Below are positions 26,928-37,096 of a stretch of 64,000 nucleotides of DNA, one piece after another. How positions within the stretch are numbered: position 1 is the stretch's first letter; every line of letters starts with the position of its first letter. The stretch lies in the NCBI RefSeq assembly GCF_900156045.1, contig NZ_FTMX01000001.1, positions 806,001 to 870,000 of the forward strand. The letters run 5' to 3'. The notes beneath the pieces were generated by a model. That model made no database searches. It saw only the letters and a program-made list of their open reading frames with translations, and was not told the DNA's origin. The DNA comes from Peribacillus simplex. GTDB lineage: Bacteria > Bacillota > Bacilli > Bacillales > DSM-1321. The position numbers were made by a program, and so were the translations under genes.

Positions 26928-27500
26928 ATGAGAGAAAACAAGAATAAGCTCCGTCAAGAAGTTAGGTCCCGTTTAATGGAGCTGACTAAAGAGGAACATG
27001 AAGAACTATCGAACAGAATCGCTGTAAACTTATTTTCTCTGGAGGAATGGAAAAAAGCTGAAACAATTGGCATTACCATCTCCATTCCGCCTGAAGTTCC
27101 AACGGTACGGATCATCGAACAAGCATGGAGTGAAGGAAAAGAAGTGGCTGTACCAAAATGTGATCCTGAAAAAAAGACAATGGAATTCAAAAAAATTTCG
27201 TCCTTCAATCAGCTGGAGTCTGTTTATTACGGATTGCTAGAACCAGTGGCTGAAACAGCCAAGGTTCGCAAAGAGGAATTGGATGCAATGATCGTGCCAG
27301 GTCTTGCTTTTACCAAAGAAGGGTATCGCCTAGGCTTTGGCGGGGGCTATTATGACCGTTTCCTATCCTATTACCGGGGAGATACATTGGCACTTACATA
27401 CGAGCTTCAATTAATGGATGAACTCCCGATAGAGGTACATGATATAGCGGTCGGCAAACTCATTACCCCATCCAGGGTTATACGCACGTACGCCCATTAA
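26928..27500 (+). CDS. yqgN: 5-formyltetrahydrofolate cyclo-ligase YqgN
   Basis: This enzyme converts 5-formyl-THF to 5,10-methenyl-THF with ATP in one-carbon metabolism. The N-terminus has the basic KNKLRQEVRSRL helix. The ATP and folate signatures are ISIPPEVPTVRII, AVPKCDPEKKTMEF, and the strongly conserved MIVPGLAFTKEGYRLGFGGGYYDRFL. The 190 residues fit YqgN (187). AAAGGAGTC precedes the ATG. Confidence 0.94.
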   Translation: MRENKNKLRQEVRSRLMELTKEEHEELSNRIAVNLFSLEEWKKAETIGITISIPPEVPTVRIIEQAWSEGKEVAVPKCDPEKKTMEFKKISSFNQLESVYYGLLEPVAETAKVRKEELDAMIVPGLAFTKEGYRLGFGGGYYDRFLSYYRGDTLALTYELQLMDELPIEVHDIAVGKLITPSRVIRTYAH

Positions 27501-27576
27501 GAAGAAGTTTATTAAATATCACTTTTAGCTCATAAAAATCCTGTCCTGTATCAAACTATTGATAGGAGGGATTGTT

Positions 27577-27765
27577 ATGCTTCGATTAATTATTCAAATC
27601 TTCTTGGTTGGTTTAGTTGTTTATGCAGGTTACCAAAACCGGTACCGCCTGGTAAATGTTGCGCTGTCCAACGGCATGCTGAGAAGATTTCTAGTGACTA
27701 AATCCTTGGATATGCCAATGTTCAGGGATAAAATGATGCAAAGCATGTTCACTCAGACCAAATGA
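27577..27765 (+). CDS. yqgO: YqgO-like small membrane protein
   Basis: This 62-residue protein has one N-terminal hydrophobic helix (LIIQIFLVGLVVYAGYQ) and a basic, Met-rich tail. The ATG at 27577 has AGGAGGG six bases upstream and is preferred over an in-frame ATG 18 bases earlier. Position between yqgN and gluP matches yqgO of B. subtilis, which is also tiny and of unknown role. A terminator follows. Confidence 0.7.
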   Translation: MLRLIIQIFLVGLVVYAGYQNRYRLVNVALSNGMLRRFLVTKSLDMPMFRDKMMQSMFTQTK

Positions 27766-27779
27766 GATGCGGGCATCTT

Positions 27780-27812
27780 AAAAAGGAACCTGTTCAGGGG
27801 TTCCTTTTTTAT
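27780..27812 (+). terminator. Terminator after yqgO
   Basis: AAAAAGGAACC and GGTTCCTTTTTT surround an eight-base loop. Confidence 0.85.
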
Positions 27813-27861
27813 TTAGGCTGTTTTCGCATACTTTGTTGCTATTTACCAAGTAAAGCGGTGT

Positions 27862-27988
27862 GGTTGATTTCCCCTCCAGATGCTCGCTTTCCGCGGGCGG
27901 GCGGTGAGCCTCCTCGGCGTAAACGCCTGTGGGGCCTCACCTGTCCCGCTGCTCCCGCAGGAGTCTCGCACTTGCGCTCCAATCAACC
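27862..27988. repeat. GC-rich dispersed repeat of Bacillaceae type
   Basis: The outer arms GGTTGATT and AATCAACC bracket about 110 bases that are far richer in G and C than the surroundings. Internal palindromes such as GGTGAGCCTCC / GGGGCCTCACC and GCTCCCGCAGGAG can pair. The pattern (GCTCGCTTTCCGCGGGCGGG ... CTGCTCCCGCAGGAGTC) is one I recognise as recurring between genes across Bacillaceae. An open frame through it is an artefact of its composition. Confidence 0.75.
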
Positions 27989-28151
27989 TTAAATCGTTTA
28001 GTTTTTAAAAACAACAATTTTTACGAAAAGAGCCTTTATTTATAAGGATAGGGTGAATTTTAAACAGTCTCCTTTTTTACTTTTTACATGATTTCGTCTA
28101 TAGTTTTAATTAAAGAAACAGGAATTTTAGAAGCTTAAGTTTCATTGGAAA

Positions 28152-29702
28152 GTGGGGAAGGCATTGGGATTTAAAGAGGATTATTTGTTTTGGGAAACCA
28201 TAAGGGAATTGACTGCCCATTATGATTATCGAATGATCACTGTCACGGAAAACCATCAGGAGATTTGGCTTGAGAGCGATAAGGATAAGGCGTTTCCAGT
28301 CATAAGACTCATTCGACATGATTTGGATTGGGCTAATTGGCTGAAACGCGACATTGAACGGACATTGCAGAATGGGGAAAGGATCAGAAGGAGATTATAC
28401 AAAAAACCCATAAACATATTAAGTATCTATGTTAGTAAATTCGCCCCGGTGGATGATCATGACTTTAGTTCACGGATGGCTTCCTTTAAAAAAACGAATG
28501 TTAACACATTTCTTCTAACGTGCGAAAACTTTCATGATTCGTTGCAAAACCTTGAACATGTTTTGAAAAAGCCACTTTCAATTCAAGTTCTTGAAGAAAA
28601 TGAAATAGATGAGGAAAAGGTTCTCGCAGTAAAGAAGGCCGCCATCTCGGAGTCAGTCAAAAAGGCTAAGGCAGAGCAGAAAGTATTTCAAAATGCCAAT
28701 AAGCCATTCTTTACATATATATTCATGGCGATACAATTAGCTGTGTTCATCTTGATGGAGTTTAATGGGGGCAGCACCAATTCCAAAACTTTGATCGAGT
28801 TTGGCGCTAAATTTTCCCCTTATATCATACAAGGGGAATGGTGGCGGTTCTTTACACCGATGATCGTCCATATTGGGTTCATTCATTTACTTATGAATAC
28901 ATTTTCATTGTATTTGATCGGTGCTGAAGTTGAAAGGATTTACGGTAATGCCAGGTTCCTTATCATCTATATATTCGCTGGTTTCGCTGGAACTCTAGGC
29001 AGCTTCATCATGACCCCTAATCTTTCCGCAGGAGCGAGCGGAGCCATTTTTGGCTGTTTTGGGGCACTTCTGTACTTTGGCATCGTCTATCCAAAATTAT
29101 TCATGCGCTCGATGGGCTCATCGGTGATCGTGTTGATCATCATTAACTTGATATATGGTTTCACCGTTTCGGGAATCGATAATGCAGGGCATATCGGAGG
29201 TTTGATTGGAGGGTTCTTGGCTGCTGGAGTGGTCCATCTGCCAAAATCCAAGAATATCTTTCGACAGCTGGCTTTTCTGATTGGGACGGTAATACTAACC
29301 TATGCCCTGCTGCAATTTGGTTACAATCATCAGGAAAGTGCAGCTATAGATGATAATACCATGGCCATGCTGGCCCAAAAGTATATAGATGATGACGAAG
29401 AGGACAAAGCGGAAGAGATGCTATTCAAATATGTCGATGCAAATCCTGAAGCACCGCTATCGCTTTTTATGCTGGGAAATTTATCTTTTGATAAAAAGGA
29501 CATACTCAAAGCTAGGGATTATTATGAAAAAGCGATTGATAGTAATCCGGATTTGCATGAAGCCCATTACAATCTTGCCTTAGTCTACTTGAATCTCGAA
29601 TCATTCGATCAGGCTAAGGAGCAAGCTGATAAGGCCATTGAGCTTGCCCCGGATAATAAGTCATATACTAAACTGCTGGCAGAAATTGAAAGGCAACTAT
29701 AA
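28152..29702 (+). CDS. gluP: Rhomboid intramembrane serine protease GluP (YqgP)
   Basis: GluP is a membrane protease that, with FtsH, takes part in membrane protein quality control, including the magnesium transporter MgtE in B. subtilis. A cytosolic N-terminal domain of about 180 residues is followed by a rhomboid core with the WWRFFTPMIVHIGFIHLLMN segment. The catalytic Ser is in GASGAIFG and the His in GHIGGLIGG. Two to three TPR repeats form the C-terminus (ARDYYEKAIDSNPDLHEAHY). GTG at 28152 gives 516 residues; TTG at 28164 is an equally possible start. The end overlaps the next convergent gene by six bases. Confidence 0.93.
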   Translation: MGKALGFKEDYLFWETIRELTAHYDYRMITVTENHQEIWLESDKDKAFPVIRLIRHDLDWANWLKRDIERTLQNGERIRRRLYKKPINILSIYVSKFAPVDDHDFSSRMASFKKTNVNTFLLTCENFHDSLQNLEHVLKKPLSIQVLEENEIDEEKVLAVKKAAISESVKKAKAEQKVFQNANKPFFTYIFMAIQLAVFILMEFNGGSTNSKTLIEFGAKFSPYIIQGEWWRFFTPMIVHIGFIHLLMNTFSLYLIGAEVERIYGNARFLIIYIFAGFAGTLGSFIMTPNLSAGASGAIFGCFGALLYFGIVYPKLFMRSMGSSVIVLIIINLIYGFTVSGIDNAGHIGGLIGGFLAAGVVHLPKSKNIFRQLAFLIGTVILTYALLQFGYNHQESAAIDDNTMAMLAQKYIDDDEEDKAEEMLFKYVDANPEAPLSLFMLGNLSFDKKDILKARDYYEKAIDSNPDLHEAHYNLALVYLNLESFDQAKEQADKAIELAPDNKSYTKLLAEIERQL

Positions 29703-30554
29703 CTTTTGACGCAGCATGATTGGGGTACCGTCTTTCAGGGTAAACAAGACAAGTATTTCACTTTGATTCTTCGCCATAAGCAATAGGGGGGTGGTGCTAC
29801 TTTGTGGACTCACAGTGGATCCATCCTCCTTTTTTATTCCCAACACATAATTTTTGTAAAGTCCTTCCCATAGTTTTCCCACAATTTCCTCCCGTTTGAA
29901 TTGGGGGAATGCAGCAAGCCATTGATTTTTCTTTGAGGGCAGATCTGTTAAAGAGATGATATTGTACTGTTCCAGATTAACCTGAAAAGCTTGACCAGCT
30001 TTCTCCAAACCATTTCGAATCGTTTGGTCCGTCAAGCCGTCCAGCGTTTTTTTCCACTGAACCTGTTCTTCTGAAAGCGGACGGTGGAAAAATTGAAAAA
30101 CCGGTGTCGTTACTGTATAAAGTTTATCTTTACTGAGCTGCTGGGCACTGGTGAAAATTGTGTCACTCGGATGAACCTCGGCATAATGAAACGTTACCGC
30201 TTCATAACGCCCGCTCTCGGATTCTTTAGATTTCGCTTTTTGAGAGAGTTCTTGTTTATTTTGGCGCCAATTTTTTAAAGCTCCTGCCAATTTTCCATTT
30301 TTGTATAAAAGCGATACGTCCTGACGTAAGTAAGCAGGCTGGTCCAAAGAAGACTCCACCCTCCAAGTGATGGTATAGGTGGAATCCCCGGTACCCTTCG
30401 GTGTCAGGTGGGTGGAGGCATGATCAAAATGGAGCGAGGAATCGATGGGAAAAAAAATGATGGTTTCCTCTGTCTGTTTATGATTTGATAAATAAAGGAT
30501 GACAAAAATGGTGGTTAAAACCAAAAAGACGGTATACTTCAATTGTACTTTCAT
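29697..30554 (-). CDS. Uncharacterised exported protein
   Basis: I do not recognise this 285-residue protein. The N-terminal hydrophobic helix (YTVFLVLTTIFVILYLSN) without a clear cleavage or lipobox site suggests a membrane-anchored extracytoplasmic protein. The body has a beta-rich first half (TYTITWRVESS, YLRQDVSLLYKNGKLAG) and a helical centre (KTLDGLTDQTIRNGLEKAG). GGAGGGG lies before the ATG. It is convergent with gluP and shares its last six bases. Confidence 0.65.
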   Translation of the reverse strand: MKVQLKYTVFLVLTTIFVILYLSNHKQTEETIIFFPIDSSLHFDHASTHLTPKGTGDSTYTITWRVESSLDQPAYLRQDVSLLYKNGKLAGALKNWRQNKQELSQKAKSKESESGRYEAVTFHYAEVHPSDTIFTSAQQLSKDKLYTVTTPVFQFFHRPLSEEQVQWKKTLDGLTDQTIRNGLEKAGQAFQVNLEQYNIISLTDLPSKKNQWLAAFPQFKREEIVGKLWEGLYKNYVLGIKKEDGSTVSPQSSTTPLLLMAKNQSEILVLFTLKDGTPIMLRQKL

Positions 30555-30767
30555 TTTTCCCCTCCGTTTTCACGCGTGATGAATGCATTAAAGCATTAAG
30601 TTGTTACATCAAATCGAAAGAGTCCACATTCTTGATATTTCATCATATGAATACAATTGGACATGTATGAGGGGGGATGGGGGAAATTATCAAAGGGGAA
30701 ATGGGCGCTTGTTACAAAGAGGCTGATTCGATATACTTTCCTATAGAAAAGAGTAAAGAGGTTTACG

Positions 30768-30977
30768 ATGAAAACATATTATGATCTACAACAATACTTG
30801 AAAAGATTTGGTACATTTATCTATATTGGTGATCGCTTAGCCGAGCTTGAACTGATGGAAGCCGAAATAAGGGAAATCCACCGTATGCAGATGATGGATA
30901 CGAAAGATTATCAAATGGCGATCCTTTTAATTAGGCAGCAATTGTCTCTTGAAAGGGAAAAACAGAAAAAAAATTGA
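30768..30977 (+). CDS. yqgQ: YqgQ (DUF910)
   Basis: This 69-residue protein folds as a helical bundle in known homologues and has unknown function. The pattern YYDLQQYLKRFGTFIYIGDRL followed by MEAEIREIHRMQMMD is diagnostic of the family. AAGAGG precedes the ATG. It sits directly upstream of glcK in the same order as B. subtilis, and its end overlaps the region of the glcK ribosome site. Confidence 0.9.
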   Translation: MKTYYDLQQYLKRFGTFIYIGDRLAELELMEAEIREIHRMQMMDTKDYQMAILLIRQQLSLEREKQKKN

Positions 30978-30994
30978 TAAAAAAGGTGAGAATG

Positions 30995-31963
30995 ATGGAA
31001 AAGTGGCTGATGGGTGTGGATTTAGGCGGTACAACTACCAAACTGGCTCTGATCAATTTATACGGAGAGATAATTCATAAATGGGAAATCAGCACGGACA
31101 TCTCCGAAAAGGGAAAATTCATTACGATTAACATAGCCAAAGCAATTGATGCGAAGCTCGTGGAACTTAATGAACCGAAGAGTAAGATAGTAGGGATAGG
31201 AATGGGTGCTCCCGGGCCTGTGAAATTTGTTAACGGTTCCATATATGAAGCCGTCAATCTAGGCTGGAAGGACTATCCTTTAAAAGATTTATTGGAGGTG
31301 GAGACATCTCTTCCGGCTGTAATCGATAATGATGCCAATATGGCAGCTTTGGGAGAAATGTGGAAAGGTGCCGGTAATGGTGCCAAAGACCTCGTTTGTG
31401 TAACTCTAGGAACGGGTGTAGGCGGCGGGATCATCCATAATGGGCAAATCGTCCATGGTACCAGTGGGGCTGCTGGAGAAATAGGGCATATAACGGTCGT
31501 AACGGATGGAGGGGCACCATGCAATTGCGGTAAGACTGGTTGTTTGGAAACGGTTGCTTCGGCAACGGGAATCGTCCGTATGGCTATAGAGGCCTTGAAT
31601 ACCGCCGATGAACAGTCAATGCTTCAGCAGAAAGTCGAAGAGGGAAATGCTGTTACTTCCAAACTGTTATTTCAATGCGCTGCAGCAGGTGATCCTTTGT
31701 CCAAATCTGTGGTAAATAAGGTAGGCAATTATTTGGGGCTTGCATTATCACATGTTGGAAATGTCATGAATCCAGATAAAATCGTCATTGGTGGGGGCGT
31801 TTCGCAAGCGGGAGACATTTTGCTTGAAACTGTCCGTTCTGCCTTCGGGAAGTATGCATTCAAACGGGTTAGTAAATCAACGAAAATCAGCCTGGCCACA
31901 CTAGGCAATGATGCAGGGGTAATAGGTGCAGCCTGGCTCATTAAAAGCCAACTGAATACGTGA
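30995..31963 (+). CDS. glcK: Glucokinase GlcK
   Basis: GlcK is an ATP-dependent ROK-family glucokinase that forms glucose 6-phosphate. The ATP-binding DLGGTTTKLALI near residue 9, the sugar-binding IDNDANMAALGE and the ROK zinc motif (H-x11-CNCGKTGCLE) are visible. ATG at 30995 has AAGGTGAG six bases upstream and aligns with the B. subtilis start; earlier in-frame starts would overlap that site. The length of 322 is one more than B. subtilis GlcK. Confidence 0.94.
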   Translation: MEKWLMGVDLGGTTTKLALINLYGEIIHKWEISTDISEKGKFITINIAKAIDAKLVELNEPKSKIVGIGMGAPGPVKFVNGSIYEAVNLGWKDYPLKDLLEVETSLPAVIDNDANMAALGEMWKGAGNGAKDLVCVTLGTGVGGGIIHNGQIVHGTSGAAGEIGHITVVTDGGAPCNCGKTGCLETVASATGIVRMAIEALNTADEQSMLQQKVEEGNAVTSKLLFQCAAAGDPLSKSVVNKVGNYLGLALSHVGNVMNPDKIVIGGGVSQAGDILLETVRSAFGKYAFKRVSKSTKISLATLGNDAGVIGAAWLIKSQLNT

Positions 31964-32140
31964 TCCCTTGCTGCCCTGTGGCAAACAGGGTTATAAGAAA
32001 AAGATGGAATATTCAAAAAAATAGCCTCTTTTTGAGGGGGGGCAATCGTTCTGTTTTTGCATAGGGGGAGGAACCATGAACCATGATTGAGGCGCTCTGC
32101 ATCATGGCTCCAGCGCTTTTTCGATGAGGAGGGACCAGGA

Positions 32141-33994
32141 TTGATTAGGGTCTTCAAAAGACAGGGATATTCATTGTTTTGGGTCGTATTGATTTCACTT
32201 TGGCTTAAAACATATATTGCTTATAAAACAAGTTTTGAGATAGATATTGATAATTGGATCCAGGAGTTCATACTATTCATCAATCCTGTCAGTTTCCTTT
32301 TGCTTACTCTTGGCGTGAATATATTTTTAAAAGAAAATAGAAGGACAGCATACCTATTGATCATGAGTTTTTTCATCACCTTCGTCCTTTTTGCCAACCT
32401 TGTTTTTTTTCGCTTTTTCAATGACTTTTTAACCATTCCCGTTCTTTTTCAAACGAGCAATATGAGCGATCTTGGAAGCAGTGTACATGAATTGATCAAT
32501 CCGAGTGACCTTTTATATTTTGCCGATATTCTGGTCTTGATGCTTCTGCTGAAATACAAACCAAAAACATTCCAAGAATGTCGATACAATCCCCAGGACC
32601 GTAAATTCTTTTTGTTAATGGCTTTGGGAGTGACATTTTTCAACTTGGCTTTAGCTGAAGCGGCGCGTCCTGAACTACTGACAAGAACGTTTGACCGCGA
32701 AATCCTCGTTAAGAATATCGGTACGTATCATTATCACCTTTATGATGCAATATTACAGACGAAATCATCAGCTCAACGGGCCCTTGCGGATGGCAGTGAA
32801 TTGTCGGAAATTGAAAATTATGTCCGTGCCAATCATAAAAAGGTTAATGATGATCTTTATGGTCTGGCAAAAGGTAAAAATGTGATCCTTGTATCATTGG
32901 AATCCACTCAAAGCTTTGTCATCAATAAAACGGTCAACGGTGAAGAAATCACTCCTTTTCTGAACCAATTCATTAAAGAGAGCTATTATTTCAATAACTT
33001 TTATCACCAAACTGGCCAGGGGAAAACATCCGATTCAGAATTCATTATTGAGAATTCCCTCTATCCTTTAGGTAGGGGGGCAGTATTTTTCACTCATGCC
33101 CAAAATGAATACAAAGCCACCCCCGAAATCTTAACCGAAAAAGGTTACAATACGTCTTCCTTCCATGCCAATAATAAAAGCTTTTGGAATCGTGACATAA
33201 TGTACGGCTCTCTCGGGTATCAACGGTTTTATGATAGTGATGAATACAAAGTCTCTGAAGGGAATTCCATCAATTGGGGTTTGAATGATAAATCGTTCTT
33301 CAAGCAATCAATCTCTCACTTGAAGCGGTTGCCTGAGCCTTTTTATGCCAAGTTCATAACGTTAACCAATCATTTTCCATTCACTTTGAATGAACAGGAC
33401 CGTACATTGGAACCGTACGCTTCGAATTCCAAAACATTGAATCAGTATTTTCCGACCGTACGTTATACAGACGAAGCCTTGGAACAATTTATCGGTGATT
33501 TGAAACGTGATGGATTATATGAGGACTCAATTATTATACTATATGGTGACCATTATGGAATTTCGGAAAATCACAACTCTGCCATGAGTCAGTTCCTTGG
33601 GAAGGAAATCACGCCTTTTGAATCCATCCAACTTCAGCGTGTTCCGCTCATCATACATATCCCTGGGCAGGAGGGGAAAACGATTTCCACCGTTTCCGGC
33701 CAAATTGATGTAAGGCCGACTCTCCTTCATTTATTGGGGATTGAAAATGATGATTATATCGAATTCGGCAAAGATCTTTTTTCTGAAGAGAAATTAGAAT
33801 TCACCGTTCTTCGCGATAGCAGTTTCATCACAAAGGATTATCTCTATACGATGGATACCTGTTATGATAAAAAGACCGGAGCGGCGACTGCAAAGGATTC
33901 ATGTGAAAAGTATTTGGATAAGGCAAAGCAGGAGCTTGAGTACTCCGACAAAATCATTTATGGGGACTTGCTCCGATTTTATGAGCAACATTGA
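32141..33994 (+). CDS. yqgS: Lipoteichoic acid synthase-like sulfatase (LtaS paralogue YqgS)
   Basis: This is an LtaS-type membrane enzyme that transfers glycerophosphate from phosphatidylglycerol during teichoic-acid assembly. Five N-terminal hydrophobic segments (about residues 1-190) precede an extracellular sulfatase-fold domain. The metal and nucleophile region is [13 protein letters not shown] with the conserved [10 protein letters not shown]; the second metal site is [12 protein letters not shown] at 32141 with GAGGAGGG upstream gives about 617 residues and aligns with YqgS. An upstream in-frame TTG would add residues not seen in the family. Confidence 0.9.
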   Translation: MIRVFKRQGYSLFWVVLISLWLKTYIAYKTSFEIDIDNWIQEFILFINPVSFLLLTLGVNIFLKENRRTAYLLIMSFFITFVLFANLVFFRFFNDFLTIPVLFQTSNMSDLGSSVHELINPSDLLYFADILVLMLLLKYKPKTFQECRYNPQDRKFFLLMALGVTFFNLALAEAARPELLTRTFDREILVKNIGTYHYHLYDAILQTKSSAQRALADGSELSEIENYVRANHKKVNDDLYGLAKGKNVILVSLESTQSFVINKTVNGEEITPFLNQFIKESYYFNNFYHQTGQGKTSDSEFIIENSLYPLGRGAVFFTHAQNEYKATPEILTEKGYNTSSFHANNKSFWNRDIMYGSLGYQRFYDSDEYKVSEGNSINWGLNDKSFFKQSISHLKRLPEPFYAKFITLTNHFPFTLNEQDRTLEPYASNSKTLNQYFPTVRYTDEALEQFIGDLKRDGLYEDSIIILYGDHYGISENHNSAMSQFLGKEITPFESIQLQRVPLIIHIPGQEGKTISTVSGQIDVRPTLLHLLGIENDDYIEFGKDLFSEEKLEFTVLRDSSFITKDYLYTMDTCYDKKTGAATAKDSCEKYLDKAKQELEYSDKIIYGDLLRFYEQH

Positions 33995-33999
33995 AAAAG

Positions 34000-34029
34000 G
34001 AAACCTGGCGCAATCCAGGTTTTTTTGTT
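34000..34029 (+). terminator. Terminator after yqgS
   Basis: AAACCTGG and CCAGGTTT surround six bases and continue into a T run. Confidence 0.85.
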
Positions 34030-34137
34030 TTTTCAGGAAATCAGTAGCATTACAATTTATGAAACACATGAGACTTCCTGAACATCTTTCTGTTTTTCGC
34101 TTCATAAAGATAAAACAATGAAAGGGGCGGAGGCTGA

Positions 34138-35304
34138 ATGAAAGTTGTGAGCAGAAGCGGGGATGATTTGGCATATTACAGTCAATTGTTCCAAATTCCC
34201 CGGGTTTTGATTGAGGATGCCAATCCCGCCATTACCGGCGGGGTTTTGCCAAATGGCATGGAAGTACAAATACCTGGGTATATTGTTCAGGAAGAGTCCC
34301 GGTTAGATATCGATTTTGCCGAAATCGCTTTACAATATCACCTGCCCATCGATGGGATATCCTTATTGAATCAAGATGGACAAAAACCTTTTTCCGTACC
34401 CGTCCGGGTGATGAATCCCATGATTGTCACCGACAAGCCTTATGAATATCAATCACTTCTTGACGATCTTGATATTCTATCTTTTCATTACCCCTTTATT
34501 AAGGTTGAATCGATCGGGAGGAGTGTGTTGGGAAAAGAACTACTTGAGGTAAAAATCGGTCAAGGTGAAAGGGTCATACATTATAACGGTTCATTCCATG
34601 CTAATGAATGGATCACTACGGCGGTATTGATGAAATGGCTGAATGATCTTCTGCTGGCAGTAACGAATGATCGTACACTATGTGGAATGGATTGTATGCC
34701 CTTCTATCGGGATATGACCATTTCGATGGTTCCAATGGTGAATCCGGATGGAGTCGAGCTTGTCCTAAAGGGGGAGGAGGCGGCAGAGGGGAAGGTTGAT
34801 GTTTTAAAAATAAATAATGGAAATCCTGCTTTTTATGCTTGGAAAGCCAATATCCGCGGTGTGGACCTGAATAATCAATATCCTGCCAATTGGGAGATTG
34901 AAAAGCGCAGAAAGATTCCAAAAGCCCCTGCACCGAGGGATTTTCCAGGAGATACCCCGTTATCAGAACCAGAAGCAATGGCCATGAAGGAGCTGGCAAT
35001 AAGGCGGAATTTTGAAAGAGTGCTTGCACTTCACACCCAGGGGAAAGAATTCTATTGGGGATATGAGGGCCATGAACCTGAACAGGCAGCGAATGTTGCG
35101 AGGGAGTTTGAGGAGCGCAGCGGATATCGGGCCGTACAATATGTTGACAGTCATGCCGGGTATAAAGATTGGTTCATTCAGGAATTTAAACGCGGCGGAT
35201 TCACAATCGAGCTGGGAAAGGGCATCAATCCGCTTCCGCTATCCCATTTGCCTGGTATATACGAAGATTCTGTCAAGATTCTGATGGCAGGCCTATATAT
35301 GTGA
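34138..35304 (+). CDS. yqgT: Gamma-D-glutamyl-meso-diaminopimelate peptidase (M14), YqgT
   Basis: This zinc carboxypeptidase-fold enzyme of the M14 family is predicted to cut the gamma-D-Glu-diaminopimelate bond in peptidoglycan peptides. The first 100 residues hold two LysM-like segments (DDLAYYSQLFQIPRVL ... LPNGMEVQIPGY, then a degenerate second). The catalytic domain has the zinc ligands HANE near residue 153 and a later His in LALHTQGK, with general base Glu in TIELGKG. No signal peptide is visible, as in homologues. GGGGCGGAGG precedes the ATG. Confidence 0.88.
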   Translation: MKVVSRSGDDLAYYSQLFQIPRVLIEDANPAITGGVLPNGMEVQIPGYIVQEESRLDIDFAEIALQYHLPIDGISLLNQDGQKPFSVPVRVMNPMIVTDKPYEYQSLLDDLDILSFHYPFIKVESIGRSVLGKELLEVKIGQGERVIHYNGSFHANEWITTAVLMKWLNDLLLAVTNDRTLCGMDCMPFYRDMTISMVPMVNPDGVELVLKGEEAAEGKVDVLKINNGNPAFYAWKANIRGVDLNNQYPANWEIEKRRKIPKAPAPRDFPGDTPLSEPEAMAMKELAIRRNFERVLALHTQGKEFYWGYEGHEPEQAANVAREFEERSGYRAVQYVDSHAGYKDWFIQEFKRGGFTIELGKGINPLPLSHLPGIYEDSVKILMAGLYM

Positions 35305-35474
35305 TGCTCCCATAAGGAATATACTTCCAAAAAAATATAAGATCATTATCCGCCACATTTTCTCTTTTTTACTTTATAATGAAAGAGAGTAAGGATTCGA
35401 TTGGTCAGTCCTTACTCTCTTTCTAATGTCTCGCTCACATATGCCAGGCGTTTTAGTTTTAAAGTGGGAGGTGT

Positions 35475-36647
35475 GTGGAGATTAAAGTATCCAAAGCAGC
35501 ACTTTGTATGCGGCTTTCCATTTGTAAGATGTTGTGTTTCGTCCCATTATTTATCTCCACTATCCTTCTTATCTCGGCTTGTGAGCCTTCCAAGGACCTT
35601 AGTAAACCCGTAAATGATACGGAAAAAGAACATTCCCAATCAAACCTGGAAACTTCAGTAAGCAATTTAAAGATCCCGACTGCAGAAACGGAAAAAATCG
35701 AAGCCATTTTTGGATGGCTGGATTCTAAAACCATTTTATATTCTGTGAAGCGGGATGGTAATGAATTATCCCAGTTGATGGCATGGAATTTGGAAACGAA
35801 TGAAACTTCCGTTTTCTATCAGCCGGCTTTTGCGTTTTCTGAAGTATCGATCAGTCCGTCTGGTACGCATATTTTGTTATCGTCCTTCACTTCTTCGGAT
35901 AAAGCATCCATCACAATACTCGATAAAACGGGAAATCCATTGTATTCCGTGGCGATCCCGGCCTATGAATTAGCTTATGAGTGGAATTCATTTAAAGATG
36001 GCCAGTTGTTTGTATCGAGCTTTTATGAAGATTGGACTTACAGCAGTTATGTGTTAAACCCAGATGAACAAACTATGGAAACTCTGGACTTTCCGCAGCC
36101 CTTTGCTCAATGGGCAAGTGAAAATGAATTGATGTTTCTGGATTGGGACAAGGAAGAACCTGCTTTGACGGCTCCCCTGGAAAGAAAAGCGCTGAATGGG
36201 GATGGAGCGGACAGTCTTATGCTCGATGTCATTCACTTTAAAAAAATGAAACAAGCGCTGATGACGATTCAAGTGGAGACAGAAAAACAAGATCGGGGTA
36301 CATATGCATTTTATGATTCAACAAACAAGCCGATCCACTCTTTTTCCGTGCCGCTATTGAAAAGCTTTTCAGATTGGGTGATTCCATCCTATGATTTCAT
36401 TGAAAAAAACAAGGAATTCATAACGTTCATTCCTAATGAATCAAAAGATGCGGACCAATATGAGGGAAGGTTTACCTTAACTAAATTAAATTGGGAAAAA
36501 GGCACACAAGAAGAATTGATGAAGGACATGGAAAATGAACCATTAAGCTGTTCGCTTGATGGCAACTTCTGCTTATATGGATATCAATTTGAGAAAATCA
36601 TTGATATGAAAACCCATCAAATACAAAGATTGTTCAAACAAACATGA
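35475..36647 (+). CDS. yqgU: YqgU-like lipoprotein
   Basis: This 390-residue exported lipoprotein has unknown function. The hydrophobic signal ends in the lipobox LISAC. The mature part has repeated beta-strand patterns (KTILYSVKRDG, SPSGTHILLSSF) like a beta-propeller. GTG at 35475 lies three bases after GGAGG; an ATG at 35508 would give a tidier signal peptide but lacks a ribosome site. Position after yqgT matches B. subtilis yqgU. It is followed by a bidirectional terminator. Confidence 0.78.
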   Translation: MEIKVSKAALCMRLSICKMLCFVPLFISTILLISACEPSKDLSKPVNDTEKEHSQSNLETSVSNLKIPTAETEKIEAIFGWLDSKTILYSVKRDGNELSQLMAWNLETNETSVFYQPAFAFSEVSISPSGTHILLSSFTSSDKASITILDKTGNPLYSVAIPAYELAYEWNSFKDGQLFVSSFYEDWTYSSYVLNPDEQTMETLDFPQPFAQWASENELMFLDWDKEEPALTAPLERKALNGDGADSLMLDVIHFKKMKQALMTIQVETEKQDRGTYAFYDSTNKPIHSFSVPLLKSFSDWVIPSYDFIEKNKEFITFIPNESKDADQYEGRFTLTKLNWEKGTQEELMKDMENEPLSCSLDGNFCLYGYQFEKIIDMKTHQIQRLFKQT

Positions 36648-36656
36648 TGACCTAAA

Positions 36657-36688
36657 ACAAAAGCTCGCCGGATGGCGAGCTTTTTTCT
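36657..36688. terminator. Bidirectional terminator yqgU/yqgW
   Basis: AAAAGCTCGCC and GGCGAGCTTTT flank a four-base loop between two convergent genes. Confidence 0.88.
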
Positions 36689-36862
36689 TCAATGGGCAAC
36701 AGGAAAACCGCTGTTGATGATAGTCATGACAGTGAACCAGCCAAACACGACTGCACTGCCGGCTGCAAAAATGAATCCTAAGAAGTTTCTCTTTTTTAAT
36801 GAGGTAAACACAGCTGCCACTCCTAATATAGCCACAAGTCCGAAAACAACCATTAATATCAT
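36689..36862 (-). CDS. yqgW: YqgW-like small membrane protein (DUF2759)
   Basis: A 57-residue frame lies on the reverse strand with AAGGGGG eight bases before its ATG. It encodes two hydrophobic segments separated by the basic LKKRNFLG; the second half AVVFGWFTVMTIINSG matches YqgW of B. subtilis closely (VLVFGWFTVMTVLYHG). The family has no known function. A longer frame on the forward strand over the same bases has no ribosome site and is its shadow. Confidence 0.85.
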   Translation of the reverse strand: MILMVVFGLVAILGVAAVFTSLKKRNFLGFIFAAGSAVVFGWFTVMTIINSGFPVAH

Positions 36863-37096
36863 GTCAAAACCCCCTTTTTACGTAATGAGTACCTAATCCC
36901 TAATAATATACCCAGAGAATAAAGCAACTACCAAAAATATGTAGAAAAGATTGCATTTGTTAATATCTTAATATTTTTTCAATTATTTGTCGAGGTTTAA
37001 TAGGTGACACTTCTATGACTTGAGTAAACTGGATTAACATTAGCAGCATAATTAGTGTAAGATGAAGATAGAAAATCATAATTGGAGTTGATGGAA

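Noticed and set aside
27762..27992. Open frame of 76 codons after yqgO
   Set aside because: It runs through a terminator and the GC-rich dispersed repeat, has no ribosome site and has a composition explained by the repeat.
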